Below are positions 27,347 to 35,876 of a stretch of 64,000 bases of DNA, piece after piece; positions within the stretch are counted from its first letter, which is position 1; each line of letters begins with the position of its first letter. Below the pieces are notes generated by a model that made no database searches, was not told where the DNA came from, and worked only from the letters and a program-made list of their open reading frames with translations. A program made the translations under genes and the position numbers. Source of the DNA: Bradyrhizobium sp. 141 (GTDB taxonomy: Bacteria; Pseudomonadota; Alphaproteobacteria; Rhizobiales; Xanthobacteraceae); NCBI RefSeq assembly GCF_023074055.1, contig NZ_JADPKR010000080.1, positions 124,001 through 188,000 on the forward strand. The letters are read 5' to 3'.

Positions 27347-27502
27347 GGCTTGCTTGCCCACTATTCTAGTTGAGGTGCCACCACGCAAGAGGCGCGCAGC
27401 CGGCTGAACGGCGGTTGAACGAAAAGCTCGGATTGAGGCGGTGACGTGGCCACGCCGCTGCCGGCGTCAGCTCGAGGTCAGCCTCAAATCAGCTTCGAAA
27501 CG

Positions 27503-27535
27503 GCGCAAGGCTCCTTCGGAGTCCCGACCTTGCGC
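27503..27535. repeat. Hairpin downstream of the lipoprotein gene
   Basis: GCGCAAGG (27503-27510) and CCTTGCGC (27528-27535) are perfect arms, with an inner CTCC/GGAG stem. It lies 33 bp beyond the lipoprotein stop on the minus strand. The T tract is poor, so termination is uncertain. The rest of 27347-27567 shows nothing further. Confidence 0.4.
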
Positions 27536-27567
27536 GATCAGATCGAGCATCCGTTTTGCAGCACAGC

Positions 27568-28095
27568 TTACTCGACAGCTTGCAGCTCGGCGAGCTTCGT
27601 TCGCGCGGTCGCCTCGTCCAGCGCAACGAGTTCGGCCGGCCCGGGATTGGCCTCTCCTGCCGTCGCGACGGAAACGACGGCAAGCCCGGCCAGGCCGCCG
27701 AGGATCGCGCCGCCCGTCGCGGCATCGTGCCTGGGGCTGCTCTTGATGAGGTAGAAGTGCGTCCGGCCGGCTTCCATCGCAATCTCGCGCTTGGTGTCCC
27801 CCGGAAACATCAGCTCCGTTACCAGCAATTCGTGGCGACCCGCCGGCCGATCAGCATAGGCATATTTCCCAGCCACGACCTTGCCGAGCGGCGCACCGTC
27901 GAGCTTCACCTCACAGGCGCAGATAGCCATGCTGAGGCCATTCCTCTTGTCCTGGAGCAGGACGACGCGCGAGTGCCCGGCGCGCGGAGGCCCGACCTTC
28001 TTTGACACCGATGCAAAGTCGGTTCCGACCTGATCGCTGACACAGCCCACCAGCATCGCACCAACGGCCAACAACAACGCGCCCCGTCGCAGCAT
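27568..28095 (-). CDS. Putative lipoprotein, DUF2846-like
   Basis: A 175-residue protein. The N-terminus MLRRGALLLAVGAMLVGCVS is a lipoprotein signal with lipobox LVGC. The middle (SRVVLLQDKRNGLSMAICACEVKLDG, PLGKVVAGKYAYADRPAGRH, then a glycine-rich segment GGAILGGLAGLA) has the layout of DUF2846 proteins: a strand, LDG, a G-x-Y turn, then PAGRHELLV. The glycine-zipper-like helix near the C-terminus may insert in a membrane. It probably sits in the periplasm, anchored to a membrane. No function can be assigned. It is transcribed separately from the caspase-like gene 221 bp downstream. Confidence 0.7.
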   Translation of the reverse strand: MLRRGALLLAVGAMLVGCVSDQVGTDFASVSKKVGPPRAGHSRVVLLQDKRNGLSMAICACEVKLDGAPLGKVVAGKYAYADRPAGRHELLVTELMFPGDTKREIAMEAGRTHFYLIKSSPRHDAATGGAILGGLAGLAVVSVATAGEANPGPAELVALDEATARTKLAELQAVE

Positions 28096-28235
28096 CGCAC
28101 ACCCCAGCCTATTCCCCGGGATGCACGCTAGCTGGAATCAGCGACAGGTTGCAACAAGTCCGACGACCCCTACGTGGATGGGGCAGACCGGGCGTCGAGC
28201 TGCTTGCACACGACGCCCGATTCTCCAAGCCGGGC

Positions 28236-28979
28236 TCAGCCCTGGGCAAGCAACTCGACGGTCCCGGTGCTCAACCGATAGATGCCGCCGACCACCTTGA
28301 GCTTGCCCTGCTCGACCGCTGCGTTGAGGATCGGGGCGGCCGATTTCAGCTTGGCAACGTTGTCGAGGACATTCTGGCGAATGGCGTTGTCGAGCGCGTT
28401 CCCGCTTTGCTGGGCCGCCGTCTTCACCGCCGGCGCGATCGCGGAGACCAGCGTGGGGATGTGCCCCGGCAGCGGCTTGTCGTCCTTCAGCGACTTGATC
28501 GTCGCGTCGACGGCGCCGCAATTGTCGTGGCCGAGCACCAGGATCAGGGGCGTGCCGAGCACGGCGACCGCGTACTCCATGCTCGCAACCGTCTCATCGC
28601 CGGCAAAGTTTCCGGCGACGCGGCACACGAACAGGTCTCCGCGCCCGCTGTCGAAGGCATATTCAGGCGCGATCCGAGAATCGGCGCAGCTCAACACGGC
28701 TGCGTAGGGATTCTGACCACCAACCAGAGCCTCGCGCTCATGCGTGAAATCGTGGCGGCGCGACACGCCCGACACATAGCGCGAATTGCCCTCCATCAGC
28801 CGCTTCAGCGACGCATCGGGCGACAGCACGTTCTGGGGTTTTGGCGGCGCCTTCGCCTCCTTGGCCGACGCGCCCCCGCCAAACGCCGCCACCCCGAGCG
28901 CGGAGGCGGCGAACAGCATCATCGAGCGCCGGGAGGGAGCATGCGATTGATGCAGATTTTCAGAGCATTTGTCACACAT
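28236..28979 (-). CDS. Beta-class carbonic anhydrase with Tat signal
   Basis: This enzyme interconverts CO2 and bicarbonate. The 247-residue frame shows the beta-class zinc residues Cys98 and Asp100-Arg102 in SCADSR and His151/Cys154 in GHDNCGA. The N-terminus is unusual: MCDKCSENLHQ gives a CxxC pair at residues 2-5, followed by SRRSMMLFAASALGVAAFGG, a twin-arginine signal that predicts periplasmic export. The ATG at 28979 lies behind an excellent AAGGAGGA; a longer upstream frame was rejected. The dnaE gene lies 117 bp upstream in the same direction. Confidence 0.93.
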   Translation of the reverse strand: MCDKCSENLHQSHAPSRRSMMLFAASALGVAAFGGGASAKEAKAPPKPQNVLSPDASLKRLMEGNSRYVSGVSRRHDFTHEREALVGGQNPYAAVLSCADSRIAPEYAFDSGRGDLFVCRVAGNFAGDETVASMEYAVAVLGTPLILVLGHDNCGAVDATIKSLKDDKPLPGHIPTLVSAIAPAVKTAAQQSGNALDNAIRQNVLDNVAKLKSAAPILNAAVEQGKLKVVGGIYRLSTGTVELLAQG

Positions 28980-29095
28980 GATTCTTCCTCCTTGGTTTTG
29001 CGCCGGGCAACAACTGATAGCTGTGCCCGGCAGACTTCGAAACCACGCGCGAGCTTGATAGTTAAGCTTTGGTTTGCGGCAAAGCGCAGGCAAGC

Positions 29096-32000
29096 TCAGA
29101 GCTGCTGCACGTCCACCACGCCCGCGACCGCCTTGATCGCGCCGGCGATCTGCGGCGAGACCTTGAAGCGGCCGGGCAGCTTCATCTCGACCTCGGTCTC
29201 GAGGTCGAGCATCATCACCAGCGAGACCTCGCCGTCGCCGTTCGAGCGCGGTGCGATGCCCGGACTGCCGATCTTTGGCGCGGCGCCATTCGATGCGGCC
29301 ATGTCGGGGTTGGCCAACCGCTTGGCGATCGACTCCAACGGCTTGGTGTCGCGCACAAAAATGCGCAGCCCCTTCTGCGTCTTGGCGGCGGCATCATCCA
29401 GCGGCTCGGCATGCAGCACGCGGGCGCGGACGTCCTCGCCCTGAAGCTCGGCCCCCAGCTGCAGCAGCACGGCGGCGCCGGGCTCCAGCACGTCGCGATA
29501 TTGCGCGAGGCCTTCGGAGAACAGCACCGCCTCAAAGTGGCCGGTCGGATCAGACAGGCCCATGATGCCCATCTTGTTGCCGGTCTTGGTGCGCCGCTCC
29601 ATGCGCGAGACCACGGTGGCTGCGACCTTGCCGGCGGTGGCGCCGGTCTTCACCGCGCGCGAGAACTCGGCCCAGCTCTGCACCCGCAGGCGCTTCAGCA
29701 CGGTGGCGTAGTCGTCCAGCGGATGTCCCGACAGGAAGAAGCCGATCGCATCATATTCGCGGCGCAGCCGTTCGGCCGGCAGCCAGGGCTCGATCTGCGG
29801 CAGCATGATGGTCGGTGCATCCGCCGACATCCCGAACATGTCGTTTTGGCCGACGGTCTCGGCCTGGTGCGCGCGCTGGCAGGCGGCAAGGATGGAGTCC
29901 GCGCCGGCGAAGACTCGCGCGCGGTTCGGCTCCAACGTGTCGAAGGCGCCGGCGGCCGCGAGACTTTCGATGATGCGCTTGTTGATCGCGCGCGGATTGA
30001 CCCGTGCGGCAAAGTCGGCGAGCGAGGTGAACAATCCCCGCTTGGTGCGCTCATCGATGATCTGCTCGATCGCCTGTATGCCGACGCCCTTGAGCGCTGC
30101 AAGCGCATAGTAGATCGTCTTCTCGCCGACCTCGAAGGTTGCGCCGGAGCGGTTGATGTTCGGCGGCTCGACCTTGATGCCGAGGCGCTGCGCCTCCGAG
30201 CGGAATTCGGAGAGCTTGTCGGTGTTGTTGAGATCCAGCGTCATCGACGCCGCGATGAACTCCACCGGATAATGCGCCTTCATGTAGGCGGTGTGGTAGG
30301 ACACCAGCGCATAGGCCGCCGCGTGGCTCTTGTTGAAGCCGTAATCGGCGAACTTGGCGAGCAGCTCGAAGATAGTCTCGGCCTGTCCCTTCGGCACGCC
30401 GTTCTTCACCGCGCCCGCGACGAAGATGTCGCGCTGCTTGTCCATCTCGGCGCGGATCTTCTTGCCCATGGCGCGGCGCAGCAGGTCGGCGTCGCCGAGC
30501 GAATAGCCCGACATCACCTGCGCGATCTGCATCACCTGTTCCTGGTAGATGATGACGCCGAAGGTCTCCTTGAGGATCGGCTCCAGCACGGGATGCAGAT
30601 ATTCCGGCTCCTCGTCGCCGTGCTTGCGCGCGCAATAGGTCGGGATGTTCGCCATCGGGCCCGGGCGATACAGCGCGACCAGCGCGATGATGTCCTCGAA
30701 ACGGTCCGGGCGCATGTCGACCAGCGCGCGCCGCATCCCCTGGCTTTCAACCTGGAACACGCCGACCACCTCGCCGCGCGCCAGCATCTGGTAGCTCTCG
30801 GCATCGTCGATCGGCAGCGTGGCGAGATCGACGTCGATGTTGCGCGGCTTGAGCAGCTTGCACGCGACGTCGAGCACGGTGAGCGTCTTCAGGCCGAGGA
30901 AGTCGAACTTGACGAGGCCGGCCGGCTCGACCCACTTCATGTTGAACTGGGTCACCGGCATGTCGGATTTGGGATCGCGGTAGAGCGGCACGAGCTCGCT
31001 CAGGGGACGATCGCCGATCACGATGCCGGCCGCATGCGTCGAGGCGTGGCGCGTCAGGCCTTCCAGGCGCTGGGCGATGTCGAAGGCGCGCGCCACCACC
31101 GGGTCTTCATCACGAAACGCCTGGAGTTTTGGCTCGCTCTCGATCGCGGCGGCCAGCGTCACCGGCGCGGCCGGATTCTGCGGCACCAGCTTGGTCAGCT
31201 TGTCGACCTGGCCATAGGGCATCTGCAGCACGCGGCCGACGTCGCGCAGCACGCCGCGCGCCTGCAGCGTACCGAAGGTGATGATCTGCGCGACCTGGTC
31301 GCGGCCGTAGCGCTGCTGCACGTAACTGATCACCTCGCCGCGGCGGTCCTGGCAGAAGTCGATGTCGAAGTCCGGCATCGAGACGCGTTCGGGATTGAGG
31401 AAGCGCTCGAACAGCAGGCCGAACTTGATCGGATCGAGGTCGGTGATGGTCAGCGCCCAGGCGACCAGCGAGCCTGCGCCGGAGCCGCGGCCCGGCCCGA
31501 CCGGAATCCCTTGCGACTTCGCCCATTTGATGAAGTCCGACACGATCAGGAAGTAGCCCGCGTATTTCATGCGCATGATGACGTCGAGCTCGAACGCCAG
31601 GCGCTTGTTGTAGTCCTCTTCCGTGGTGCCCTGCGACAGGCCGTGGACACTGAGGCGGTTGGCAAGACCCGCCTCCGCCTGGCGCTTCAATTCCGCCGAC
31701 TCGACCGCGGCGGCGTCCGAGCTCTGCGCCGCGCCGACGGTGAAGAACGGCAGGATCGGCTTGCGCGTCATCGGTCGGAACGAGCAGCGCTCGGCGATCT
31801 CCACCGTCGAGGCCAGCGCCTCCGGAATGTCGGCGAACAGCACCGCCATCTCGGCGCGGGTCTTGAAGCGATGATCGGGCGTGAGCTGCTCGCGCTCGGT
31901 CTCCGCGATCAGCCGCCCGCCGGCGATGCACAAGAGCGCGTCATGCGCTTCGTAATCGTCGGTCGAGGCGAAATACGGCTCGTTGGTCGCAACCAGGGGC

Positions 32001-32599
32001 AATCCCTTGGCGTAGGCCATGTCGATCAGGCCGCTTTCGACGCGCCGCTCCTTGTCGGTGTTGTGGCGCTGCAATTCGATGTAGAGGCGGTCGCCGAACA
32101 GGCCGGCCAGACGCTCGCAGCGCAGCGCGGCGAGCTCGGCGTGACCGCCGGCCAGCGCCAGCGAGATCGGCCCGTCCGGTCCGCCCGTCAGCGCGATCAG
32201 TCCTTCGGTCTCGCCGTCGAACCAGTCGAGCTTGACGAACGGAGCATGGCTGTCCGGCGATTCGAGGAACGCGCGCGAGTTCAGCCGCATCAGGCTGCGA
32301 TAGCCGCGCTCCTGCGCCGCCAGCAGCACCACGCGCGAGGGCCCCATTGCGCTGCGCGCATTCGGATCCTGGTCGCCGAAATCGATCGCCAGCTCGCAGC
32401 CGACGATCGGCTGGATGCCGGAGCCCGCCATCTTGTCGGAGAACTCCAGCGCACCGAACAAATTGTCGGTGTCGGTCAGCGCCAGGGCCGGCTGGTGATC
32501 CTTCTTGGCAAGCTCGGCGAGCTTGGCGATCTTGATCGAGCCCTTGAGCAGCGAATAGGCCGAGTGAACGTGAAGGTGAACAAATCCGGCGCTCGGCAT
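29096..32599 (-). CDS. dnaE: DNA polymerase III subunit alpha
   Basis: This is the catalytic subunit of the main replicative polymerase. At 1167 residues it has an N-terminal PHP domain (FVHLHVHSAYSLLKGSIKI), and the polymerase active site PDFDIDFCQDRRGEVI carries the catalytic aspartates. The palm region VPVGPGRGSGAGSLVAWAL, the HhH segment and a C-terminal OB domain follow. This is the DnaE1 type, as the PHP motif and length show, not the DnaE2 error-prone type. The start has no strong ribosome-binding site. The SOS-controlled microprotein gene lies upstream on the same strand. Confidence 0.97.
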   Translation of the reverse strand: MPSAGFVHLHVHSAYSLLKGSIKIAKLAELAKKDHQPALALTDTDNLFGALEFSDKMAGSGIQPIVGCELAIDFGDQDPNARSAMGPSRVVLLAAQERGYRSLMRLNSRAFLESPDSHAPFVKLDWFDGETEGLIALTGGPDGPISLALAGGHAELAALRCERLAGLFGDRLYIELQRHNTDKERRVESGLIDMAYAKGLPLVATNEPYFASTDDYEAHDALLCIAGGRLIAETEREQLTPDHRFKTRAEMAVLFADIPEALASTVEIAERCSFRPMTRKPILPFFTVGAAQSSDAAAVESAELKRQAEAGLANRLSVHGLSQGTTEEDYNKRLAFELDVIMRMKYAGYFLIVSDFIKWAKSQGIPVGPGRGSGAGSLVAWALTITDLDPIKFGLLFERFLNPERVSMPDFDIDFCQDRRGEVISYVQQRYGRDQVAQIITFGTLQARGVLRDVGRVLQMPYGQVDKLTKLVPQNPAAPVTLAAAIESEPKLQAFRDEDPVVARAFDIAQRLEGLTRHASTHAAGIVIGDRPLSELVPLYRDPKSDMPVTQFNMKWVEPAGLVKFDFLGLKTLTVLDVACKLLKPRNIDVDLATLPIDDAESYQMLARGEVVGVFQVESQGMRRALVDMRPDRFEDIIALVALYRPGPMANIPTYCARKHGDEEPEYLHPVLEPILKETFGVIIYQEQVMQIAQVMSGYSLGDADLLRRAMGKKIRAEMDKQRDIFVAGAVKNGVPKGQAETIFELLAKFADYGFNKSHAAAYALVSYHTAYMKAHYPVEFIAASMTLDLNNTDKLSEFRSEAQRLGIKVEPPNINRSGATFEVGEKTIYYALAALKGVGIQAIEQIIDERTKRGLFTSLADFAARVNPRAINKRIIESLAAAGAFDTLEPNRARVFAGADSILAACQRAHQAETVGQNDMFGMSADAPTIMLPQIEPWLPAERLRREYDAIGFFLSGHPLDDYATVLKRLRVQSWAEFSRAVKTGATAGKVAATVVSRMERRTKTGNKMGIMGLSDPTGHFEAVLFSEGLAQYRDVLEPGAAVLLQLGAELQGEDVRARVLHAEPLDDAAAKTQKGLRIFVRDTKPLESIAKRLANPDMAASNGAAPKIGSPGIAPRSNGDGEVSLVMMLDLETEVEMKLPGRFKVSPQIAGAIKAVAGVVDVQQL

Positions 32600-32813
32600 G
32601 GTCGCGTGACGGCCTCTTGCAGATGAGATGGAGCGGTCGCCGGCTCTTCAAGGCATCATGCACCGCCCGGCCGACTCGCCTCACAATGGTGGGGCGTCAC
32701 TGCTCCAGAGTCCACGCCGGAGCGGCCAATTGGCCGCGTCGTCCCGCTTTTCCCCATGGGGTACCGGTAAGGAGGAACACCGGTTCACAAGCCGCTGCCC
32801 TGGAGCTGCGGAA

Positions 32814-32912
32814 TCAGAGCTGCGGTATGACTTGGGCCCAGATCGCGATCATCCCGACGAACAGCGTGATGGACGCCAGGGCTGCCGCTTCTTCCACGAA
32901 AATCTTGAACAT
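32814..32912 (-). CDS. SOS-controlled 32-residue membrane microprotein, SidA-like
   Basis: A 32-codon ORF that reads MFKIFVEEAAALASITLF..., then VGMIAIWAQVIPQL and TGA. About residues 8-28 form one hydrophobic helix with two acidic residues in front, so a single-pass inner-membrane peptide is predicted. Translation signals are excellent: AAGGGAG spaced 7 bp from ATG. The promoter directly upstream is covered by two LexA boxes. Caulobacter SidA, a 29-residue SOS-induced inner-membrane division inhibitor, has the same size class, location and control; sequence homology was not tested. Function as a division inhibitor is therefore an inference. The ORF is followed by 214 bp without a gene before dnaE. 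Confidence 0.75.
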   Translation of the reverse strand: MFKIFVEEAAALASITLFVGMIAIWAQVIPQL

Positions 32913-32930
32913 GATCTCGCTCCCTTGCTA

Positions 32931-32974
32931 GAACGTATGAAGAACATTGTTCTCATTTTGTTCTCAGGAGTCAA
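32931..32974 (-). promoter_or_regulatory. Sigma70 promoter with two LexA (SOS) boxes
   Basis: Reading the minus strand, -35 TTGACT (32969-32974), a 17-bp spacer and -10 AACAAT (32946-32951) form a good promoter with a start near 32939. Two alphaproteobacterial LexA sites overlap it: GTTCTCATTTTGTTC (32949-32963, GTTC-N7-GTTC) over the spacer and -10, and GAACGTATGAAGAAC (32931-32945, GAAC-N7-GAAC) over the start site. The leader is about 27 bases, ending in AAGGGAG. Confidence 0.88.
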
Positions 32975-33026
32975 GCCACCTCAACCATCCCGCAATCGAA
33001 TGGTTAACTCGTTGAATTCGAACAAT

Positions 33027-33055
33027 AAAAAAGCCCCGGCGCAAGGCCGGGGCTT
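33027..33055 (-). terminator. Intrinsic terminator of the porin gene
   Basis: AAGCCCCGGC (33031-33040) and GCCGGGGCTT (33046-33055) form a 10-bp stem with a 5-base loop. On the minus strand the stem is followed by six T (complement of 33027-33032). It lies 31 bp beyond the porin stop codon. Confidence 0.93.
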
Positions 33056-33085
33056 TCGACAAGCGCTCGAAAGGAGCGATTGATA

Positions 33086-33805
33086 TCAGTAGCGGCCGAG
33101 GATCGGGCCACCGAACTTGTAGTTCAGGCGGACGAGGCCCATGTCGACGTCCTGCTTGACGCGCTCGACAGCGCCACTGGCAAAGGTGACGTCGTGGTCG
33201 CCGAGGAAGATGTGGTTGTATTCGACGCCGACCGTCCAGTTCGGAGCAAAACCAAACTCCAGGCCCGCGCCAATCGTCCCACCCCAGCGGGTCTCGTCGG
33301 CCCGGTCGAGGTTCGCACCCGTGACGGTGCTGTAGACGTCGTACTTGTTGCTGACGACAGCCGCACCGCCCTTCGCGTAGAGCAGGATGTTGTTCCAGGC
33401 ATAGCCAACCTGGCCGGTGATCAGACCGAACGAGTCGATGCGCGTGCGGTTCCGGAAACCGGTGATGCCGCTGATGTTGTCGCCCGAGAAGTCGGCCCAG
33501 TTGCCCTGGCCTTCGACGCCGAACACGAACTGGCCCGACTGCAAGCGGTAACCGACCTGACCACCGACCGTGCCGCCGGTCGAGTTGTGGGAGCCTTCGG
33601 AGCCGAAGCCGACGAGGTTCCACGACGTGTCGGCCGAACCGCCGCCACCGTTGATACCGATGTAGAAACCGCTCCAGTCGTAGACCGCGGCGACCATCGC
33701 AGGCGCCTTGGTGTAGGGCCGTGCCGCGAGGTCAGCAGCCAGCGCCGGCGCAGTCGCGCTCAGCGCGACAAGGCTCACAGCGGCAAGCAACAAATTCTTC
33801 TTCAT
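33086..33805 (-). CDS. Outer-membrane beta-barrel protein (Omp25/Omp31 type)
   Basis: A 239-residue secreted barrel. The signal peptide MKKNLLLAAVSLVALSATAPALA ends at AADLA. The strand WSGFYIGINGGGG opens the barrel, as in Brucella/Bradyrhizobium Omp25/31-like proteins. Alternating strands include GGTVGGQVGYRLQSGQFVFG, YAWNNILLYAKGGAA and GLEFGFAPNWTVGVEYNHIFLG, and the chain ends NYKFGGPILGRY. The role is structural, or it may form a small channel. It is monocistronic, with a terminator 31 bp downstream. The 252 bp upstream (33806-34057) hold no further gene, only the shared spacer with the divergent DUF3551 gene. Confidence 0.93.
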   Translation of the reverse strand: MKKNLLLAAVSLVALSATAPALAADLAARPYTKAPAMVAAVYDWSGFYIGINGGGGSADTSWNLVGFGSEGSHNSTGGTVGGQVGYRLQSGQFVFGVEGQGNWADFSGDNISGITGFRNRTRIDSFGLITGQVGYAWNNILLYAKGGAAVVSNKYDVYSTVTGANLDRADETRWGGTIGAGLEFGFAPNWTVGVEYNHIFLGDHDVTFASGAVERVKQDVDMGLVRLNYKFGGPILGRY

Positions 33806-34057
33806 TTGAGTCCCGTTCCAGTTTCGTCGTTAGGCCCCCTGGCCACGCAGTGGTCATAACAGCGGACAACGGAATTGCTGTAACCTCGACGCAACAGTTC
33901 GCTCCAAAGGCCCGCGCTTCATGAATGAAGGTTTATCAGCGCGTGCTGGAAACCCTTTGAAACAAGTGTTTTCTGTAGTTCCAATGTCGGCGAGACGAGA
34001 TAAATTGCATGCGCGCGTAACGACGTCGCGCGCACGTTCGCGTGATGGAGAATTGAG

Positions 34058-34378
34058 ATGCCTAGACGAGTCGCCCTCCCCATTGTCGCCACATTTTCGC
34101 TCGCACTCGCCACATTTGGACTCGCGTCGAGTGCAAGCACACCGGCGCGCGCGTTCGGCACGCACCATCCGTTCTGCCTTACCGGTGATGAATGGCCGGG
34201 TCTGAGCAATTGCAGGTTCGACACCTACGCGCAGTGTCAAGCAAGCGCATCGGGACGCGCGCTGACCTGCATCGCGAATCCCTTCTTCGCCGGACAGAGC
34301 GATGATCCCTACGCGTATCAAAATCGTCCGCGCGGGCAGATGCCGGGTTATTCGCCCGGCTACTACCTGCCGCGCTGA
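34058..34378 (+). CDS. Small secreted DUF3551 protein, first of a tandem pair
   Basis: A 106-residue protein with an N-terminal signal (ALPIVATFSLALATFGLASS to ARA). The mature part has four cysteines spaced as in DUF3551 proteins: PFCLTGDEWPG, NCRF, QCQASASGRALTCIANPFF. DUF3551 proteins are short, numerous in Bradyrhizobium, and of unknown function. Two disulfides are likely in the periplasm. The second member begins one base after this stop (TGAGATG), so both are coupled. Confidence 0.8.
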   Translation: MPRRVALPIVATFSLALATFGLASSASTPARAFGTHHPFCLTGDEWPGLSNCRFDTYAQCQASASGRALTCIANPFFAGQSDDPYAYQNRPRGQMPGYSPGYYLPR

Positions 34379-34379
34379 G

Positions 34380-34646
34380 ATGCGCGGCGCCTGTCACGCG
34401 GTCGCTGCGATAGTCCTGCTCCTCGTGGGCGGATCTGCACGCGCGCAGACCTATGATCCGAGCTATCCCGTGTGCATGCAGATCTACGGCCCCGTCGGCT
34501 ATTTCGACTGCCGTTACGGTTCGCTCGAGCAGTGCAGATATCTCGCCGTTGGACGTTCGGCGAGTTGTGTGGTGAACCCGTATTTTCCGCGGAAGAAACC
34601 GCCGCCCCCTCGTCGCTCCAGACGCGACGCTACTAGCGCTGAATGA
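34380..34646 (+). CDS. Small secreted DUF3551 protein, second of a tandem pair
   Basis: An 88-residue paralogue of the preceding protein. The signal peptide MRGACHAVAAIVLLLVGGSARAQ is followed by the same cysteine pattern: YPVCMQIYGPVGYFDCRYGS, EQCRYLAVGRSASCVVNPYFP. The C-terminus is basic (RKKPPPPRRSRRDA). The ATG at 34380 was chosen over an upstream frame that overlaps the first gene. Function is unknown. Confidence 0.8.
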   Translation: MRGACHAVAAIVLLLVGGSARAQTYDPSYPVCMQIYGPVGYFDCRYGSLEQCRYLAVGRSASCVVNPYFPRKKPPPPRRSRRDATSAE

Positions 34647-34666
34647 GTCCGCACTATCGCTCGGCT

Positions 34667-35305
34667 TCAGCTTTGCCAAGGGGTATTGCGGATGCGCGTG
34701 CATGCGTTCGGCTTGCGGAAGCTCGGATCGTGATCTTCGATGTAGTCGAAATTGACTGTCCCGAACGTCGTCTGCGGCTTCCTCAGGGCTGAACACGTCT
34801 GCACCTTGAGGAATTCGTTCTTGAAGTCGCCGCGCGGAAACGCTGATATCACCTGGTCGCGCTGCTCCGGTGTGTAGTCGTCATATCCAACGCCGACGAC
34901 GTCCACCAGAACGCCTGCGTTGGTGAGCGCGATCTCCGGCCTCATATATTGTGGAATGCCGGGCGTGGTGTGCAGTGCGATTGCTTCCCAGACCAGATCG
35001 GCCTGCGGCTCGGCGATACCGCGCGCCCGGAGAAACTCACGCGCAGCGTCGGCTCCGTCGACCTCAAATCGCTTTGTCTGCGTGTGGTAGTGATCGACAA
35101 GGCCGAGATCGTGAAACAGCGCCGCGACATAGAGCAGCTCGGAATCGAATTTCAGCTTCTGACGCAGCCCCTTCATCGCGCCGAACACGTAGACGCGGAC
35201 GGAATGGTTGAACAGCATCTCGTCTTCGTAGCTGCGCACCAGCTCAGTGGCCTCGCGCGCCAGTTGGCTGTCGGGAATTTTGACGCCGGAAATCACGCTC
35301 GTCAT
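34667..35305 (-). CDS. HD-domain protein (cyanamide hydratase-like)
   Basis: A 212-residue metal-dependent hydrolase. HD-type metal ligands are in FNHSVRVYVFG, AALFHDLGLVDHYHT and AIALHTTPG. The NHSVRVY/HDLGL arrangement resembles the cyanamide hydratase (Ddi2/Cah) branch of HD proteins, but the substrate is not proven. The ATG at 35305 follows AGGAG by 7 bp; a TTG two codons upstream was rejected. It is downstream of the AhpD-like gene by 44 bp on the same strand and likely co-transcribed with it. Confidence 0.82.
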   Translation of the reverse strand: MTSVISGVKIPDSQLAREATELVRSYEDEMLFNHSVRVYVFGAMKGLRQKLKFDSELLYVAALFHDLGLVDHYHTQTKRFEVDGADAAREFLRARGIAEPQADLVWEAIALHTTPGIPQYMRPEIALTNAGVLVDVVGVGYDDYTPEQRDQVISAFPRGDFKNEFLKVQTCSALRKPQTTFGTVNFDYIEDHDPSFRKPNACTRIRNTPWQS

Positions 35306-35349
35306 TTTCAAGCTCCTGCTTTGCGTTTCGGCTGATGCCGCGCGATCCG

Positions 35350-35811
35350 TCAGGCTGCCTTCTCAATCGCGGCCTGCGGCGTATTTCGGAAGCTGATCGA
35401 CATGCGATTGTACGCATTCATCAGGCTGATGGCGATCGTGAGATCGACTAGCTCGCGCTCGCCGAAGACCGCGCGCGCGGCCTGATACGCCTCATCCGGC
35501 ACGCCGGTTTCGGCGACGCTGGTCACCGTTTCGGCCCATGCGAGGGCCGCGCGCTCGCGTTCCTCGAAGAGATCGCCGGCCTCCACCCATGCCTGCAGCA
35601 GCGCGAGCTTGTCGACCCTCACTCCGCTCTTGAGCAGCTCGCGGGTGTGCATGTCGAGGCAATAGGCGCAGTTGTTGATCTGCGAGACGCGCAGGTAAAC
35701 GAGGGTCACCAGCGTCGCGGGAAGCCCGCTCTGCATGACGTAGCCATAGACGCCGCCCAGCGCCTTCGCGCCTGCCGGTGCAATGTGGTTGTAGTTGAGG
35801 CGTTCACTCAT
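35350..35811 (-). CDS. Carboxymuconolactone decarboxylase / AhpD-like protein
   Basis: A 153-residue alpha-helical protein. The redox motif CAYCLDMH (CxxC followed by His) is the catalytic centre of AhpD-type alkylhydroperoxidases. NHIAPAGAKAL precedes it, and RAALAWAETVT and LTIAISLMNAYNRM follow, all typical of the family. It probably reduces peroxides or acts on an organic substrate with thiols. The ATG at 35811 was used. The divergent MocR gene lies 115 bp away and may control it. Confidence 0.88.
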   Translation of the reverse strand: MSERLNYNHIAPAGAKALGGVYGYVMQSGLPATLVTLVYLRVSQINNCAYCLDMHTRELLKSGVRVDKLALLQAWVEAGDLFEERERAALAWAETVTSVAETGVPDEAYQAARAVFGERELVDLTIAISLMNAYNRMSISFRNTPQAAIEKAA

Positions 35812-35876
35812 CCGCTTTCTCCTTGATGACCGAGGGGAGCAAAGCACTCCCTTTCATGCCTCAGATGCCCCTGCCA

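Noticed and set aside
29069..32626. Plus-strand open frame of 1185 codons
   Set aside because: It is fully antisense to dnaE and rich in Arg, Asp and His, typical of a shadow frame.
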